Source of the DNA: Jeotgalibacillus sp. ET6
GTDB lineage: Bacteria; Bacillota; Bacilli; Bacillales; Jeotgalibacillaceae
Reading direction: 5' to 3'
DNA length: 64,000 bases
Assembly (NCBI RefSeq): GCF_029667115.1
Contig: NZ_JARUIU010000001.1
Span: 868,001-932,000, forward strand
Shown: piece by piece, positions 27,497 to 37,396 of the stretch
Layout: every line of letters starts with the position of its first letter
Numbering within the stretch: position 1 is the first letter of the stretch
Program-made: the position numbers and the translations under genes
The notes under the pieces: model-generated
What the model saw: only the letters and a program-made list of their open reading frames with translations
Databases searched by the model: none
Told to the model about the DNA's origin: nothing

Positions 27497-28270
27497 TCAG
27501 ACCACCTTGGCTTCTTTATGAAGCAATTGAACCAGTTCTTTTACCTGATCATCAATTTCTCCCTCTAAAATGCGTCCTGCTTCCTTTTTAGGAGGCAAAT
27601 AGATGTCGATTGTTTTTGTCTTTGGTTCTACATCGTCTTCATCCAGATCTAAATCATCCAATTCAATTTCATCCAACGGTTTTTTCTTAGCTTTCATAAT
27701 ACCCGGAAGCGATGGATAACGGGGGTCATTCAATCCCTGCTGTGCAGTAACAAGAAGCGGGAGAGATGTTTCAATCGTTTCTGAGTCCCCTTCTACATCG
27801 CGTACAATTGTGACAGTTTGCCCATCAATTTCAATGCTTGTAATAGTGGTAACATATGGGATATTCAGCTGTTCTGCAACCCGCGGTCCTACTTGACCGG
27901 ATCCTCCGTCGATTGCTACATTGCCTGCAATGATTAAATCAGCTTCTTTATCTTTTAAGTATTCTGCAAGAATACGGGCAGTTGTGAACTGGTCGCTTTC
28001 CTCCACGTCATCTTCAATATTAATCAGGACTGCTTTATCTGCACCCATTGCAAGTGCTGTCCGCAGCTGCTTTTCCGCTTCCTCAGATCCAACAGACACA
28101 ACCGTCACTTCTCCTCCGTGTGCGTCCTTGAGCTGAATCGCTTCTTCAATCGCATATTCATCATAAGGATTAATGATGAATTCAGCACCATCATCGGCTA
28201 TTTTCCCGCCGCTGATCGAGATTCTTTCCTCTGTGTCAAATGTTCTTTTCATCAATACGTAGATATTCAT
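27497..28270 (-). CDS. etfB: Electron transfer flavoprotein beta subunit
   Basis: A 257-residue partner of EtfA that binds AMP. It begins MNIYVLMKRTFDTEERI, with the ETF-beta signature in VAEQLNIPYVTTITSIEIDG and a C-terminal acidic stretch (LDEIELDDLDLDEDD) before the arm that grasps EtfA. GGAGGG precedes the ATG. Part of the fatty-acid degradation operon, 26 bp after fadB. Confidence 0.97.
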   Translation of the reverse strand: MNIYVLMKRTFDTEERISISGGKIADDGAEFIINPYDEYAIEEAIQLKDAHGGEVTVVSVGSEEAEKQLRTALAMGADKAVLINIEDDVEESDQFTTARILAEYLKDKEADLIIAGNVAIDGGSGQVGPRVAEQLNIPYVTTITSIEIDGQTVTIVRDVEGDSETIETSLPLLVTAQQGLNDPRYPSLPGIMKAKKKPLDEIELDDLDLDEDDVEPKTKTIDIYLPPKKEAGRILEGEIDDQVKELVQLLHKEAKVV

Positions 28271-28296
28271 TTACAATCCCTCCATTTAAGTATGCT

Positions 28297-29070
28297 TTAT
28301 TCTCCTTTAAACACCGGACTGCGCTTTTGAATAAAAGCGTCAATCCCTTCCTTTGCGTCTTTTGAGACAAACACTTCTCCGAACCAGTCTGCTTCTTTTT
28401 GCACGCCTTCTTCAAAGTCTGCTGTTTTTGCGTATTGAAGCAAATCCAGTGCTGCTTTGACTGAAATTGGACTTTTTTGTGCCAATTTCAATGCAAGCGC
28501 TTTCGATTTTTCGAAAACTTCTTCTTCAGGGAAAGCCTGATTGGCAAGTCCCCACCTGACAGCTTCAATACCGGAAATCGGTTCACTTGTCAGAAGCATT
28601 TCTGCTGCCTTTGCAAAGCCCACAAATCTCGGAAGACGCTGAGAGCCTGCAAATCCAGGCACAAGACCAAGCTGCAATTCCGGCAGTCCGAGCTTTGCAG
28701 TTTCACTTACATAGCGGATATGACATCCCATTGCCAATTCGAGCCCGCCGCCAAGAGCAGCACCATGGATGGAAGCAATAATGGGCTTTGAAAAGCTTTC
28801 CATCCGTTCAAATACCCACTGTCCTCTTCTTGCCAGTTCACTAAAAGCGGCTCCATCTTCAATTTGAGTAAATTCTTTTATATCTGCTCCTGCTGAAAAA
28901 AAGCGCCCTTTTCCATGGATTAGGAGGCTTCTTACTTCAGGATCATGCTCCACTGCAGTCAGCCATTGATCAATTTCTTCAATTAGCTGACTGGCAAGAG
29001 CATTTGCAGGAGGACGTTCGATAGAAGCAATGGATACCAGCTGATCGTTTTCCCACGTTAAAAAGCTCAT
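28297..29070 (-). CDS. fadB: Enoyl-CoA hydratase/isomerase family protein
   Basis: A crotonase-fold enzyme for the hydration step of beta-oxidation. The 257 residues contain the oxyanion-hole segments SAGADIKEF and IHGAALGGGLELAMGCHIRY and the catalytic Glu in PELQLGLVPGFAGSQRLPR. It lies between fadR and etfB, as ysiB (fadB) does in B. subtilis. Substrate chain length cannot be read from the sequence. Confidence 0.94.
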   Translation of the reverse strand: MSFLTWENDQLVSIASIERPPANALASQLIEEIDQWLTAVEHDPEVRSLLIHGKGRFFSAGADIKEFTQIEDGAAFSELARRGQWVFERMESFSKPIIASIHGAALGGGLELAMGCHIRYVSETAKLGLPELQLGLVPGFAGSQRLPRFVGFAKAAEMLLTSEPISGIEAVRWGLANQAFPEEEVFEKSKALALKLAQKSPISVKAALDLLQYAKTADFEEGVQKEADWFGEVFVSKDAKEGIDAFIQKRSPVFKGE

Positions 29071-29083
29071 CGGCTTTCCCCCT

Positions 29084-29665
29084 TTACTTTTTCAACCCGT
29101 TCACAAGCAATGAATGAATGCCCGGAGCAAGCTTTGTAATATTATATTTCTGGTCATTGATTACCCAGGTGGTGGCCACCTCATCAATCGTACCAAAGAC
29201 CATTTGCCTTGCCAAACGAATATCTAAATTTTCAGTCAGTAAGCCGCTCTGGACGCCATTATTTAAAACTTCATCCACAACTAATAAGTATTCTTTTAGT
29301 ACTTTATTAATTTTCAAACGAATATCTTTATTGGACTGTCTTAGTTCAAGCTGTGTGACAATCGCAAGGTGATGATCGTCTGCAAGCATTTGAAAGTGGC
29401 TCCTGATCAGAATTTCAAGCTGCTTAATGGCATCTTCCTCACCGGTCATTTTGCCGCGGATCGACCGCACAAACTGCCCCATCTTTTCTTCAAATAGAGA
29501 AATTAAAATGTCTTCTTTATTTTTAAAATAAAGATAAATGGTGCCATCGGCTACTCCAGCCTGTTTGGCAATTTTAGAGACCTGGGAATGGTGATAGCCA
29601 TTTTCTGCGATGACCACAACGGCTGCGTCTATAATCTGCTTATATTTGGGCTTATCTTTTTTCAA
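29084..29665 (-). CDS. fadR: TetR-family fatty-acid degradation repressor FadR
   Basis: A repressor released by long-chain acyl-CoA. I choose the TTG at 29665 (193 residues, beginning KKDKPKYKQIIDAA), because AAAGGTGATG stands five bases upstream and B. subtilis FadR begins at the same point; an ATG twelve codons earlier has no site. The N-terminal helix-turn-helix (VSKIAKQAGVADGTIYLYFK) is nearly identical to B. subtilis FadR. A FadR box lies directly upstream, so the gene should repress itself together with fadB and etfBA. Confidence 0.96.
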   Translation of the reverse strand: MKKDKPKYKQIIDAAVVVIAENGYHHSQVSKIAKQAGVADGTIYLYFKNKEDILISLFEEKMGQFVRSIRGKMTGEEDAIKQLEILIRSHFQMLADDHHLAIVTQLELRQSNKDIRLKINKVLKEYLLVVDEVLNNGVQSGLLTENLDIRLARQMVFGTIDEVATTWVINDQKYNITKLAPGIHSLLVNGLKK

Positions 29666-29716
29666 TGGGTCATCACCTTTCAACCTGTAATCAAAATTCA
29701 ACCAAAAAAGAAATTA

Positions 29717-29734
29717 TGAATGAATGATCATTCA
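29717..29734. promoter_or_regulatory. FadR operator upstream of fadR
   Basis: TGAATGAATGATCATTCA matches the B. subtilis FadR consensus TGAATGAATANTCATTCA closely (one clear difference). It covers the start region just after the -10 box of the promoter at 29742-29770. Confidence 0.9.
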
Positions 29735-29741
29735 TAATTTC

Positions 29742-29770
29742 ATCTTACTAACTGGCATTCTATTAGTCAA
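29742..29770 (-). promoter_or_regulatory. Sigma-A promoter of fadR-fadB-etfBA
   Basis: Minus strand: TTGACT (29770-29765), 17 bp, TAAGAT (29747-29742), followed by the FadR box. An inverted repeat GGAAAGAGTG/CACTCTTTCC (29797-29824) between lcfA and this promoter may act as a weak terminator. Confidence 0.75.
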
Positions 29771-29830
29771 GTATAAACCAACTAATTTATATTTGGAAAG
29801 AGTGGATTTCTTCACTCTTTCCCGTCATAA

Positions 29831-31525
29831 CTATCCTAACTTCTGGTTTGATTGTTTTTCCTTTTCTTCTTCCACAAGCTGTCTTCGAAGAATTTTTCCT
29901 ACTGCCGTTTTTGGAAGTTCTTCTCTAAACTCATAAATGCGTGGAACTTTATAGGAAGCAAGATGCTGACGGGCAAAATCATCCAATTCTTTTTCAGTGG
30001 CTTCATGGCCTTGCTTCAGGACAACGAAAATTTTCACTGTCTCTCCTCTATAAGCATCAGGAACGCCTACAGTAACTACTTCCTGAATCGCTGGATGCTC
30101 ATACATAACTTCTTCAATTTCACGGGGATAAATATTAAATCCGCCTGCTATAATCATATCTTTTTTCCGATCCACAATATAGAAAAATCCTGCTTCGTCC
30201 ATGTAGCCGAGATCACCCGTGTAAAGCCAGCCGTCTTTTAAGATGGCAGCTGTTTCTTCCGGCTGATTCCAATAGCCTTTCATGACCTGCGGGCCCTTCA
30301 CGATAATTTCACCAATTTCTCCCGGTGGAAGGGGTTCGCCGGTTTCCATAGAAATAATTTTTGAATCCGTATCAGGCCAAGGAACACCTACACTTCCCTT
30401 TATTCTTTTCTGATCCCATATAAAATTGGAATGCGTGACAGGTGATGACTCAGTCAATCCGTATCCCTCGACCAGCTTTCCTCCTGTCAGTTTTTCAAAG
30501 TTTTCCTGCACTTCTACTGGCAGTGGGGCGGAACCGCTTATACACGATTGCACACTCGTGAGATCATATTTGCTCAGTTCGGGGTGATTTAAAATGCCAA
30601 TATAAATGGTCGGCGCACCCGGAAAAATTGTAGGACGCTGCTTGTGAATCGTTTTCAGTACTGTATCTACATCAAACTTTGGCAGGAGAATCATTTTATA
30701 GCCCTGCATAACGGATAAAATCATGACAGTCGTCATTCCATACACATGGAAGAACGGCAGAATTCCTAATATTATTTCTTCACCCTTTTTGTTTTTATAC
30801 AGCCAGGCATCGCACATGGAGGCATTAGCAATTAAATTTTTGTGGGTGAGCATAACTCCTTTTGGATGACCTGTCGTACCTCCCGTATATTGAAGGATGG
30901 CAATGTCTTCTTCAAAGTCGAGTGTGTGTTCAACGGGATCAGGTGAAGATATTTTCAAGATTTCTGTAAGTAAATGGTTGCTTCCGCTATGCTCAACCTT
31001 TACGGTCATGCCATATTGCTTTTTTTGAATAAAAGGGTAAATGAAATTTTTAGGAAACGGCAGGAAATCCTTAATTCCTGAGATAATCATATGCTTAAGA
31101 TCAGTTTTATTGAAGACAGATGAAACTCTTGGAAAAAGGATATCCAGCGTAACAATTGCTTTAGCTCCTGAATCTTTCATCTGATATTCAATTTCTCTTT
31201 CTGTATACAGCGGGTTTGTCTGCACGACAACCGCTCCGGCATACAGGATTCCATAATAGGCGATGACAGATGCAGGAGTGTTCGGAAGCATGATCGCTAC
31301 TCTGTCTCCTTTCTCAATCCCGATATCCTGTAAATATTTCGCCATTTTCAGCGAACTTTCATGCATTTCCCTGTACGAAAATTCCTTCCCCATAAAATGA
31401 ACGGCTTTTTTATCCGGATAAAGTTTAGCCGCTTCTGTTAAATAAGCATGTACAGGCTTATGTTCCAGATCAATATGCGTCGGAATTGTATCCGGGTAAA
31501 GATTCAGCCAAGGCTGATTTTCCAT
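29831..31525 (-). CDS. lcfA: Long-chain fatty acid-CoA ligase
   Basis: The enzyme activates fatty acids to acyl-CoA with ATP. It has 564 residues with the AMP-binding signature LQYTGGTTGHPKGVMLTH, then VEGYGLTESSPVTH and YTGDLGYMDEAGFFYIVDR, and the C-terminal Lys in PKTAVGKILRRQL. GGGAGGG precedes the ATG. The promoter at 31581-31609 overlaps a cre site, so glucose repression by CcpA is likely. No FadR box is visible before lcfA; the box instead stands between lcfA and fadR. Confidence 0.96.
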   Translation of the reverse strand: MENQPWLNLYPDTIPTHIDLEHKPVHAYLTEAAKLYPDKKAVHFMGKEFSYREMHESSLKMAKYLQDIGIEKGDRVAIMLPNTPASVIAYYGILYAGAVVVQTNPLYTEREIEYQMKDSGAKAIVTLDILFPRVSSVFNKTDLKHMIISGIKDFLPFPKNFIYPFIQKKQYGMTVKVEHSGSNHLLTEILKISSPDPVEHTLDFEEDIAILQYTGGTTGHPKGVMLTHKNLIANASMCDAWLYKNKKGEEIILGILPFFHVYGMTTVMILSVMQGYKMILLPKFDVDTVLKTIHKQRPTIFPGAPTIYIGILNHPELSKYDLTSVQSCISGSAPLPVEVQENFEKLTGGKLVEGYGLTESSPVTHSNFIWDQKRIKGSVGVPWPDTDSKIISMETGEPLPPGEIGEIIVKGPQVMKGYWNQPEETAAILKDGWLYTGDLGYMDEAGFFYIVDRKKDMIIAGGFNIYPREIEEVMYEHPAIQEVVTVGVPDAYRGETVKIFVVLKQGHEATEKELDDFARQHLASYKVPRIYEFREELPKTAVGKILRRQLVEEEKEKQSNQKLG

Positions 31526-31580
31526 GTCATTCCCTCCCTTAGTAAAATAAAAATATTAGAAAATTCTCATTTCTTATTCT

Positions 31581-31609
31581 ATTATAATCGAAAAGGAAAG
31601 CGGTTACAA
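31581..31609 (-). promoter_or_regulatory. Sigma-A promoter of lcfA
   Basis: Minus strand: TTGTAA (31609-31604), 17 bp, perfect TATAAT (31586-31581). Confidence 0.8.
31594..31608. promoter_or_regulatory. Catabolite-responsive element (cre) at the lcfA promoter
   Basis: AGGAAAGCGGTTACA matches the CcpA consensus WTGNAARCGNWWWCA at 14 of 15 positions and overlaps the -35 box, a repressing position. Confidence 0.75.
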
Positions 31610-31673
31610 TTTAGTGATAAGAAAAAAGACACAGTTTCTGATATTTTTTACACCTAAAGTGCATCAGATTTTA

Positions 31674-31708
31674 GCAAAACACAGGCTAAAGCCCTGCTGA
31701 TGTTTTGC
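31674..31708. repeat. Stem-loop between lcfA and the small peptide gene
   Basis: Outer arms GCAAAACA/TGTTTTGC (8 bp) enclose CAGG/CCTG. It lies 33 nt after the stop of the 25-residue peptide. The T-run is weak on both strands, so terminator function is uncertain. Confidence 0.5.
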
Positions 31709-31740
31709 GTCAGTTTAAAACCGTATCTTTCAATTTATTA

Positions 31741-31818
31741 CTACATAGCTAAATAAATGACTCCAATTACGATAAATACTGCACAGCAAGCAATTAATAT
31801 TTTTGCTAATGTTTCCAT
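31741..31818 (-). CDS. Short hydrophobic peptide (25 residues)
   Basis: ATG at 31818 with GGGGGAC seven bases upstream; the translation METLAKILIACCAVFIVIGV continues IYLAM and stops at TAG. It is one membrane helix with almost no tail. It begins 13 nt after the yshE stop and belongs to the mutS2-yshE transcript. I do not recognise a family. The good ribosome site and the clean helix argue for translation; conservation is untested. Confidence 0.55.
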   Translation of the reverse strand: METLAKILIACCAVFIVIGVIYLAM

Positions 31819-31830
31819 GCCTGTCCCCCT

Positions 31831-32238
31831 CTACGTAATACTTGCACCGATCACAAAGGATAAACCAACAGATATGACCATTGAGATAAAACCTACCGCT
31901 TTATTGTTGTTTTTTATTTCGTCGTCAACTTTAAAGCGGGGCGTTAAAAATTCAAACATAAAATAAGCAACAAGCAGGAGGACGAAGCCGTAAATCCCCC
32001 AGCCCATCATGGAAATCAACGTATCGTGCTGATCAATGGAATAGCGGAAAATATTCGCAATGCCAAATACTTTCCCGCCCGTCGCCATTGCCACAGCCAG
32101 GTTTCCCTTTTGAATTTCTTCCCAGTTGTTATATTTCGTCACCATTTCAAATACCGCAAGAAAAACAATCATGCACAGAACAACAACACTGTAATATCCT
32201 GCGGTTTCAACTAATGGGTGCTGCCAGAAGTGATCCAT
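31831..32238 (-). CDS. yshE: YshE-family membrane protein (DUF350)
   Basis: A 135-residue integral membrane protein with four predicted helices (about 15-35, 45-65, 75-100, 112-133). It contains the GNLAVAMATGGKVFGIANIF segment typical of DUF350. It follows mutS2 after 29 bp, as in B. subtilis. No biochemical function is known. Confidence 0.87.
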   Translation of the reverse strand: MDHFWQHPLVETAGYYSVVVLCMIVFLAVFEMVTKYNNWEEIQKGNLAVAMATGGKVFGIANIFRYSIDQHDTLISMMGWGIYGFVLLLVAYFMFEFLTPRFKVDDEIKNNNKAVGFISMVISVGLSFVIGASIT

Positions 32239-32267
32239 ACCTAAGCCACCTTAAAAAAATTTTATCA

Positions 32268-34631
32268 TTATTTAAATTCCACAACCGTAACTCCGCTTCC
32301 ACCTTCACCGCTTTCACCAAGTCGTACTTTTTTAACTGAACGGTGATTCTTTAATTTTTCCTGTACACCGGATCTTAAAGCACCTGTTCCTTTGCCGTGT
32401 ATGATTGAAACTCTCGGGTAGCCGGCAAGCAGCGCATCATCAATATATTTATCGACTTTAAGAAGGGCGTTTTCAAATCTTTCTCCGCGCAAATCCAGTT
32501 CCAATCCAACATGAAAATCTTTCCCTTTTACAGACGCCAGGGGCTTGGGTTCTGCTTTTTTCTCGGCTTTTTTGAATTCGAGATCTTTTTCTTCCACTTT
32601 CATTTTTAAAATCCCTATTTGAACGCTCCATTCCTTGTCTGAAACCTTATCCAATAAGATGCCTCGTTGTCCAAATGTGAGGACCTCTACTTCATCCCCG
32701 GGTTCAAGAACTCTTGCAGACGGTTTTTTAGCTGCCGCTTTTTTCTGTTTGGCAGAAGGGGCAGGAGCAGCTCCCTCAAGTCTCTTTCTCGCATCGATCA
32801 ACTCATGTTCCTTCACATCTGCATTTTTTTCGAGCCGCAGTTTTCGAAGGTCCGAGAGAACTTCTTCTGCTTCGCTTTTCGCTTGTTCAACCAGTGAGTT
32901 CGCTTTTAAACGGGCTTTCTCATACATTTCATCCCGTTTATCCCAAAACTCGCTCATTTGTTTTTGCATATCTTTATGAAGATTCTGCGCATCTTTTAAA
33001 TAATCATGCGCATCTTCATAATCCTGCTCTGCACTCTTTCGGCTGGACTCGAGTGACGCGATCATTGCTTCAACGGCTTTACTATCTGTACCGACAAATG
33101 TTTTTGCATGCTGAATGACATGTTCTTCAAGACCCAGTCTCTTTGAAATATCAAAAGCGTTGCTCCGTCCGGGCACGCCAATTAGGAGACGGTACGTTGG
33201 ACTCAGGGTGTTCACATCGAATTCAACACTCGCATTTACCACTCCGTCGCGATTATAGCCATATGCTTTTAACTCAGGATAATGAGTAGTGGCAACAACT
33301 CTTGCTCCTTTGTTGTGCACTTCGTCCAATATCGAGATGGCAAGTGCTGCGCCTTCCTGCGGATCGGTTCCGGCGCCTAATTCATCAAACAGCACCAGAC
33401 TGCCGCTGTCTGCTTGCTTGAGAATATTTACAATATTAACCATATGAGATGAAAAAGTACTTAAGCTTTGTTCGATTGATTGCTCGTCCCCTATATCTGC
33501 CCAAACCGATTCAAACACAGAGATTTTTGAACCATCAAGCACGGGGAGCGGAAGACCCGCCTGCGCCATTAAGGTGCATAGTCCAATTGTTTTTAACGTG
33601 ACTGTCTTTCCTCCGGTGTTAGGACCGGTGATGACAATTGCTGTAAAGTCTTCGCCCAGAAAGATATCGTTTGCCACAGCTTCTTCCATTGGGAGAAGCG
33701 GGTGTCTTGCTTTATTTAAGTGGATGACTCCCTGATTATTCACTTCGGGCTTTGTTGCTTTAATGGATCTGCCATATTTGGCTTTTGAAAACATAAAATC
33801 AATATCGCCCAGTATATCGGTTGTCAGCAGCAGGTCATAGGCTTCTGCACTGACTGCGAGACTTAATTCAAGCAGGATGCGTTCTATTTCTTCCTGTTCT
33901 TTCAGCCGCTGTTCGCGAAGCTGATTATTGAAATTCACAATGGCTTCCGGTTCGACAAAAACCGTTTGTCCTGAAGAGGACTGGTCATGCACGATCCCAC
34001 CGTAATGACCTCTGTACTCCTGCTTAACAGGGATTACATACCGGTCGTTACGAATCGTAATGATCGCATCCGACAGCATCGTTTGTGCATTTTTAGAACG
34101 GATGGTGCTTTCGAGCTTTTCTCTGATTCTGCTTTCACTTGAACGGATTTTCTGACGGATCGAACGCAGTTCTGCACTGGCTGAATCCAGCACTTCTCCA
34201 TTTTCGTCAATGGCATCGTAGATCAGATGTTCAAGCGGCGTCAGCACCGCCATTAATTCCTTTTTATTTTCGAGTATCGGAAGACTTAATTCCTCATCGT
34301 CTACTAATTTCTCTATAAAATTCCGGATCATTTTACTTGCACGTATGGTGCTTGCAACCTTAACCAGTTCCATTGGACTGAGCGAGCCGCCTATTTGCGT
34401 CCGTTTTACGTGGGGCCGTATATCGAAGATGCCACCAAGCGGCATGCCGCCCTTTATCCGCAGTACAGTTGCTGCCTCATCTGTTTCATCCTGAAGCTGG
34501 ACAACTTCGTCAAAGGAAACCGATGGCTCCATTTTATTAATTCGATTGGTCCCAAGTTCAGAAGCTGCGAATTCTTTTACTAATTGCTTTATTTTTGTAA
34601 ACTCCAATGTATTAAGTGCTTTTGCGTTCAA
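32268..34631 (-). CDS. mutS2: Endonuclease MutS2
   Basis: An ATPase/nuclease related to MutS; in Bacillus it works in ribosome rescue of collided ribosomes and in recombination, not mismatch repair. The 787 residues start at a TTG (34631) with AGGAGG upstream. The MutS-type ATPase has Walker [11 protein letters not shown] near 330, Walker [13 protein letters not shown], and STFSSHM. A basic coiled coil follows near 510-620 and the C-terminal Smr domain has LDLRGER and HGKGTGALR. It lies 12 bp after polX. Confidence 0.97.
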   Translation of the reverse strand: MNAKALNTLEFTKIKQLVKEFAASELGTNRINKMEPSVSFDEVVQLQDETDEAATVLRIKGGMPLGGIFDIRPHVKRTQIGGSLSPMELVKVASTIRASKMIRNFIEKLVDDEELSLPILENKKELMAVLTPLEHLIYDAIDENGEVLDSASAELRSIRQKIRSSESRIREKLESTIRSKNAQTMLSDAIITIRNDRYVIPVKQEYRGHYGGIVHDQSSSGQTVFVEPEAIVNFNNQLREQRLKEQEEIERILLELSLAVSAEAYDLLLTTDILGDIDFMFSKAKYGRSIKATKPEVNNQGVIHLNKARHPLLPMEEAVANDIFLGEDFTAIVITGPNTGGKTVTLKTIGLCTLMAQAGLPLPVLDGSKISVFESVWADIGDEQSIEQSLSTFSSHMVNIVNILKQADSGSLVLFDELGAGTDPQEGAALAISILDEVHNKGARVVATTHYPELKAYGYNRDGVVNASVEFDVNTLSPTYRLLIGVPGRSNAFDISKRLGLEEHVIQHAKTFVGTDSKAVEAMIASLESSRKSAEQDYEDAHDYLKDAQNLHKDMQKQMSEFWDKRDEMYEKARLKANSLVEQAKSEAEEVLSDLRKLRLEKNADVKEHELIDARKRLEGAAPAPSAKQKKAAAKKPSARVLEPGDEVEVLTFGQRGILLDKVSDKEWSVQIGILKMKVEEKDLEFKKAEKKAEPKPLASVKGKDFHVGLELDLRGERFENALLKVDKYIDDALLAGYPRVSIIHGKGTGALRSGVQEKLKNHRSVKKVRLGESGEGGSGVTVVEFK

Positions 34632-34643
34632 TGAATTTCCTCC

Positions 34644-36356
34644 TTACTTATGCCTGTTCAAAAAGCGGGACAGCTCTTTCCATGACCGGGTGTTTAAAAC
34701 CGAGTCAGGCACCAGCCATCCTTTTCTGCCCACCTGCACGCCATGTTCCATGAAATCCAGATGAGTCCGGTCATGGGCATCCGTATTGATGACAATCGGC
34801 ACTCCTTTAGACTGGGCAAGTTTCACATATTCGGCACTTAAATCAAACCTATTAGGATTTGCATTGAGTTCCAGTGCCGTTTGAGTACTGGCTGCCATTT
34901 CAATCAGTTTCTCCACATCCACTTTGTAGCCTTCTCTTCTTCCAAGAAGTCTGCCGGTCGGATGTGCAATAATATCGACATGAGGGTTTTCAAGAGCCGT
35001 TTGCAGCCGCTTCATAATTTTTTCCTCAGACTGAGAAAAGCTTGAGTGGATTGAAGCAATAACAATGTCCATTTTTTCTAACAGACTGTCTTCATAATCA
35101 AGTGATCCGTCCGGTAAGATATCCATTTCTACACCAGAAAGAATTTCAATATCGGTATATTTCTCATTCAGCCTTTTAATTTCATCCAGCTGTTTTTCAA
35201 GCCTTTCAGCCGAAAGTCCGTTTGCCACTTTCAGATAGTGGGAGTGATCGGTTATCGCCATATATTCATAGCCTTTTTCTCTGCATGCTTCAATCATTTC
35301 TTCTAAAGAATAGGCACCATCAGACCAGGTTGTGTGCATATGAAGATCTCCTTTAATATGAGATCTCTCGATTAATCCGGCAGCTTTTTCATGATTCTCT
35401 ATTTCTTTCCCGTCTTCACGAACCTCTGGTGGAATAAACGACAGACCGAAGTGGTCAAAAAATTCCGCCTCCGTCGAAAAATGCTTTATTTCGCCGGTTT
35501 CTACGGACTCCACTCCATATTCGCTAATTTTTTCTCCGCGTTCTTTAGCCAGTTGACGCATTTTCACATTATGGTCTTTTGATCCGGTAAAATGGTGCAG
35601 GGTGGTAGCAAAGGATTCTTCCTCTACGAGTCTAATATCCACTGATATATCCCAGCCGCGGTCGAGTATAATCGAAACCTTTGTATCTCCATTGGAAACG
35701 ACTTCTTTCACACCTGAAATGGCCGTAAGCTTTTCTCTGACTTCAGCAGGCGTCGTCGTAGACACGATATAGTCCAAATCTTTAATTGTTTCTCTTGCTC
35801 TCCTTAAACTGCCCGCCCTTGAAAAACGGTTGACCTGGGATATTGTTGAAAGAATTTCATCCAGCTCCTCCGCAATAGGCAGCATGAATGAAATCGGCAG
35901 CCGGTCGGGTCTTTTGCCTGCTTCACCAATAACCGCAAGAATTTTCTCTTCTGTTTTTGCTCCAAAGCCTGCAAGCCCTCGGACCTTTTGTTCTTCACAT
36001 GCTTTTTTTAAGTCATCTATATTTTCCACATGTAATTCCTGATACAGCTTTGCAATCTTTTTACCGCCGAGTCCCGGCAGCTTCAGCAAGGGTACGAGTC
36101 CTTCGGGCACTTCTTTCATTAAAGAAGCCAGTACGCTCGACTCACCTGTTTCAATGTACTCTTCTATAACGGCAGCAGTGCCTTTTCCTACTCCTTTAAG
36201 AGCTGTAAAATCGCCAATTTGCGACAGGCTGCGGTCATCCGTTTCGATCGCAAGAGCAGCTTTTCTAAACGCGCTGATTTTAAAGGAGTTTTCACTCTTT
36301 AACTCCATATAAACGGCAATCGTTTCGAGTAATTTTATCAGATCTTTTTTATTCAT
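34644..36356 (-). CDS. polX: DNA polymerase/3'-5' exonuclease PolX
   Basis: A family-X repair polymerase acting on short gaps and abasic sites. I choose the ATG at 36356 (MNKKDLIKLLETIA, 570 residues), which has GGAGGG upstream and equals the length of B. subtilis PolX; the longer open frame runs through a terminator. The N-terminal HhH and polymerase domain has GLGGKKIAKLYQ and the metal site DLDYIVST. The C-terminal PHP nuclease starts KGDLHMHTTWSDG, with DHSHYL, GVEMDIL and NTDAHD. Confidence 0.97.
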   Translation of the reverse strand: MNKKDLIKLLETIAVYMELKSENSFKISAFRKAALAIETDDRSLSQIGDFTALKGVGKGTAAVIEEYIETGESSVLASLMKEVPEGLVPLLKLPGLGGKKIAKLYQELHVENIDDLKKACEEQKVRGLAGFGAKTEEKILAVIGEAGKRPDRLPISFMLPIAEELDEILSTISQVNRFSRAGSLRRARETIKDLDYIVSTTTPAEVREKLTAISGVKEVVSNGDTKVSIILDRGWDISVDIRLVEEESFATTLHHFTGSKDHNVKMRQLAKERGEKISEYGVESVETGEIKHFSTEAEFFDHFGLSFIPPEVREDGKEIENHEKAAGLIERSHIKGDLHMHTTWSDGAYSLEEMIEACREKGYEYMAITDHSHYLKVANGLSAERLEKQLDEIKRLNEKYTDIEILSGVEMDILPDGSLDYEDSLLEKMDIVIASIHSSFSQSEEKIMKRLQTALENPHVDIIAHPTGRLLGRREGYKVDVEKLIEMAASTQTALELNANPNRFDLSAEYVKLAQSKGVPIVINTDAHDRTHLDFMEHGVQVGRKGWLVPDSVLNTRSWKELSRFLNRHK

Positions 36357-36406
36357 TTTTGTTCCCTCCGCTTCACTGTTCATCTTAGCAAAACATTGCA
36401 CATAAT

Positions 36407-36439
36407 AAAAAGCCTGGCTCCACAAATGGAGATCCAGGC
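36407..36439 (-). terminator. Terminator after cvpA
   Basis: Minus-strand stem GCCTGG-CTCCA/TGGAG-CCAGGC followed by TTTTTATT, 24 nt after the cvpA stop and 50 nt before polX. Confidence 0.88.
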
Positions 36440-36463
36440 ATCCTATTAAGCAGGTTTCCCGGC

Positions 36464-37003
36464 TTACGAACGAGATTCCAGCCACCATTCTTTTACTTGC
36501 TCGGAGAATATAGGTGTTTGCTGTAAAACAAATTCAGCAAGCCATGAACCGCTCAGTGCATTTTGAACTGAACTAATTGGCAGCATAGCCGCTATATAGA
36601 GCAATACAAACAGAACAATATATATCTCAATCAATCCCAGAGCACCGCCTCCGGCTACATTTAATGGCCGTAAAAGCGGAAACTGTGAAACCGAATCAAA
36701 CATCGAGCCAATTAGCTGCATGACGATTTTTGCACCGAAAAAGATAATGGCAAATGCGATGATCCGGTAGTATGCACCTTCAAAATTCACGGTCTCTGCA
36801 ATCATTCCAAGCTCCGACTGGCTGTCAAAACTGGGATATGGTATCCAGAGCGTTAATTTTGGAGCCAGAACATCGTAGTACACATACGCAACATAAAAGG
36901 CAATAAAAAAGCCTATCATATGAATAAACTGTAAAATAAAGCCTCTTCTTAATCCTACTAAAAACCCCATAATCAGCAGAATCAATAAAATCAAATCCAG
37001 CAT
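36464..37003 (-). CDS. cvpA: CvpA-family membrane protein (YshB)
   Basis: A 179-residue membrane protein with four hydrophobic helices (about 2-20, 25-45, 70-95, 105-130). The family name comes from colicin V production in E. coli; its role in Bacillus is unknown. The ATG at 37003 (MLDLILLILLIMGF) lies eight bases after the zapA stop. zapA-cvpA are co-transcribed and closed by the terminator downstream. Confidence 0.88.
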   Translation of the reverse strand: MLDLILLILLIMGFLVGLRRGFILQFIHMIGFFIAFYVAYVYYDVLAPKLTLWIPYPSFDSQSELGMIAETVNFEGAYYRIIAFAIIFFGAKIVMQLIGSMFDSVSQFPLLRPLNVAGGGALGLIEIYIVLFVLLYIAAMLPISSVQNALSGSWLAEFVLQQTPIFSEQVKEWWLESRS

Positions 37004-37010
37004 CAAGCAT

Positions 37011-37286
37011 TCAATCCTTTAGTTTTTTTAATTCATTCTCTAATTCTTCTATTTCTTCTTTAAGCTTAAGATAATCATGAACCGCATTTACAGCCGTTAG
37101 GACAGCTAGTTTTGATGTATCAAGAGAGGGATTTTTACTGCTGATCTCTCTCATTTTATCATCAACCATTGAAGCGACAAGCCGAATATGAGACGTGGAC
37201 TCACTGCCGACAATGGAGTATGATTGTCCATAGATATCAACGCTTATGCGATTTTTTTCATTCTGAGACAACGTATAAGCCCCCAT
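37011..37286 (-). CDS. zapA: Cell division protein ZapA
   Basis: ZapA bundles FtsZ filaments at the division site. 91 residues from the ATG at 37286; a TTG at 37271 has a better ribosome site (GGGGG) and would give 86 residues, close to the B. subtilis length of 85. The core [20 protein letters not shown] and the helical tail [20 protein letters not shown] are typical. It is divergent from rnhC. Confidence 0.94.
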   Translation of the reverse strand: MGAYTLSQNEKNRISVDIYGQSYSIVGSESTSHIRLVASMVDDKMREISSKNPSLDTSKLAVLTAVNAVHDYLKLKEEIEELENELKKLKD

Positions 37287-37396
37287 TCTTCGAGAATCCT
37301 ATTCATTATCATAACACGTACCATTTCAAGATGAAAAGAAAAGATCATTAACAGCCGTAAAATCGCGAGGCTGAACGAATTAAAGGAGCTTTACAT

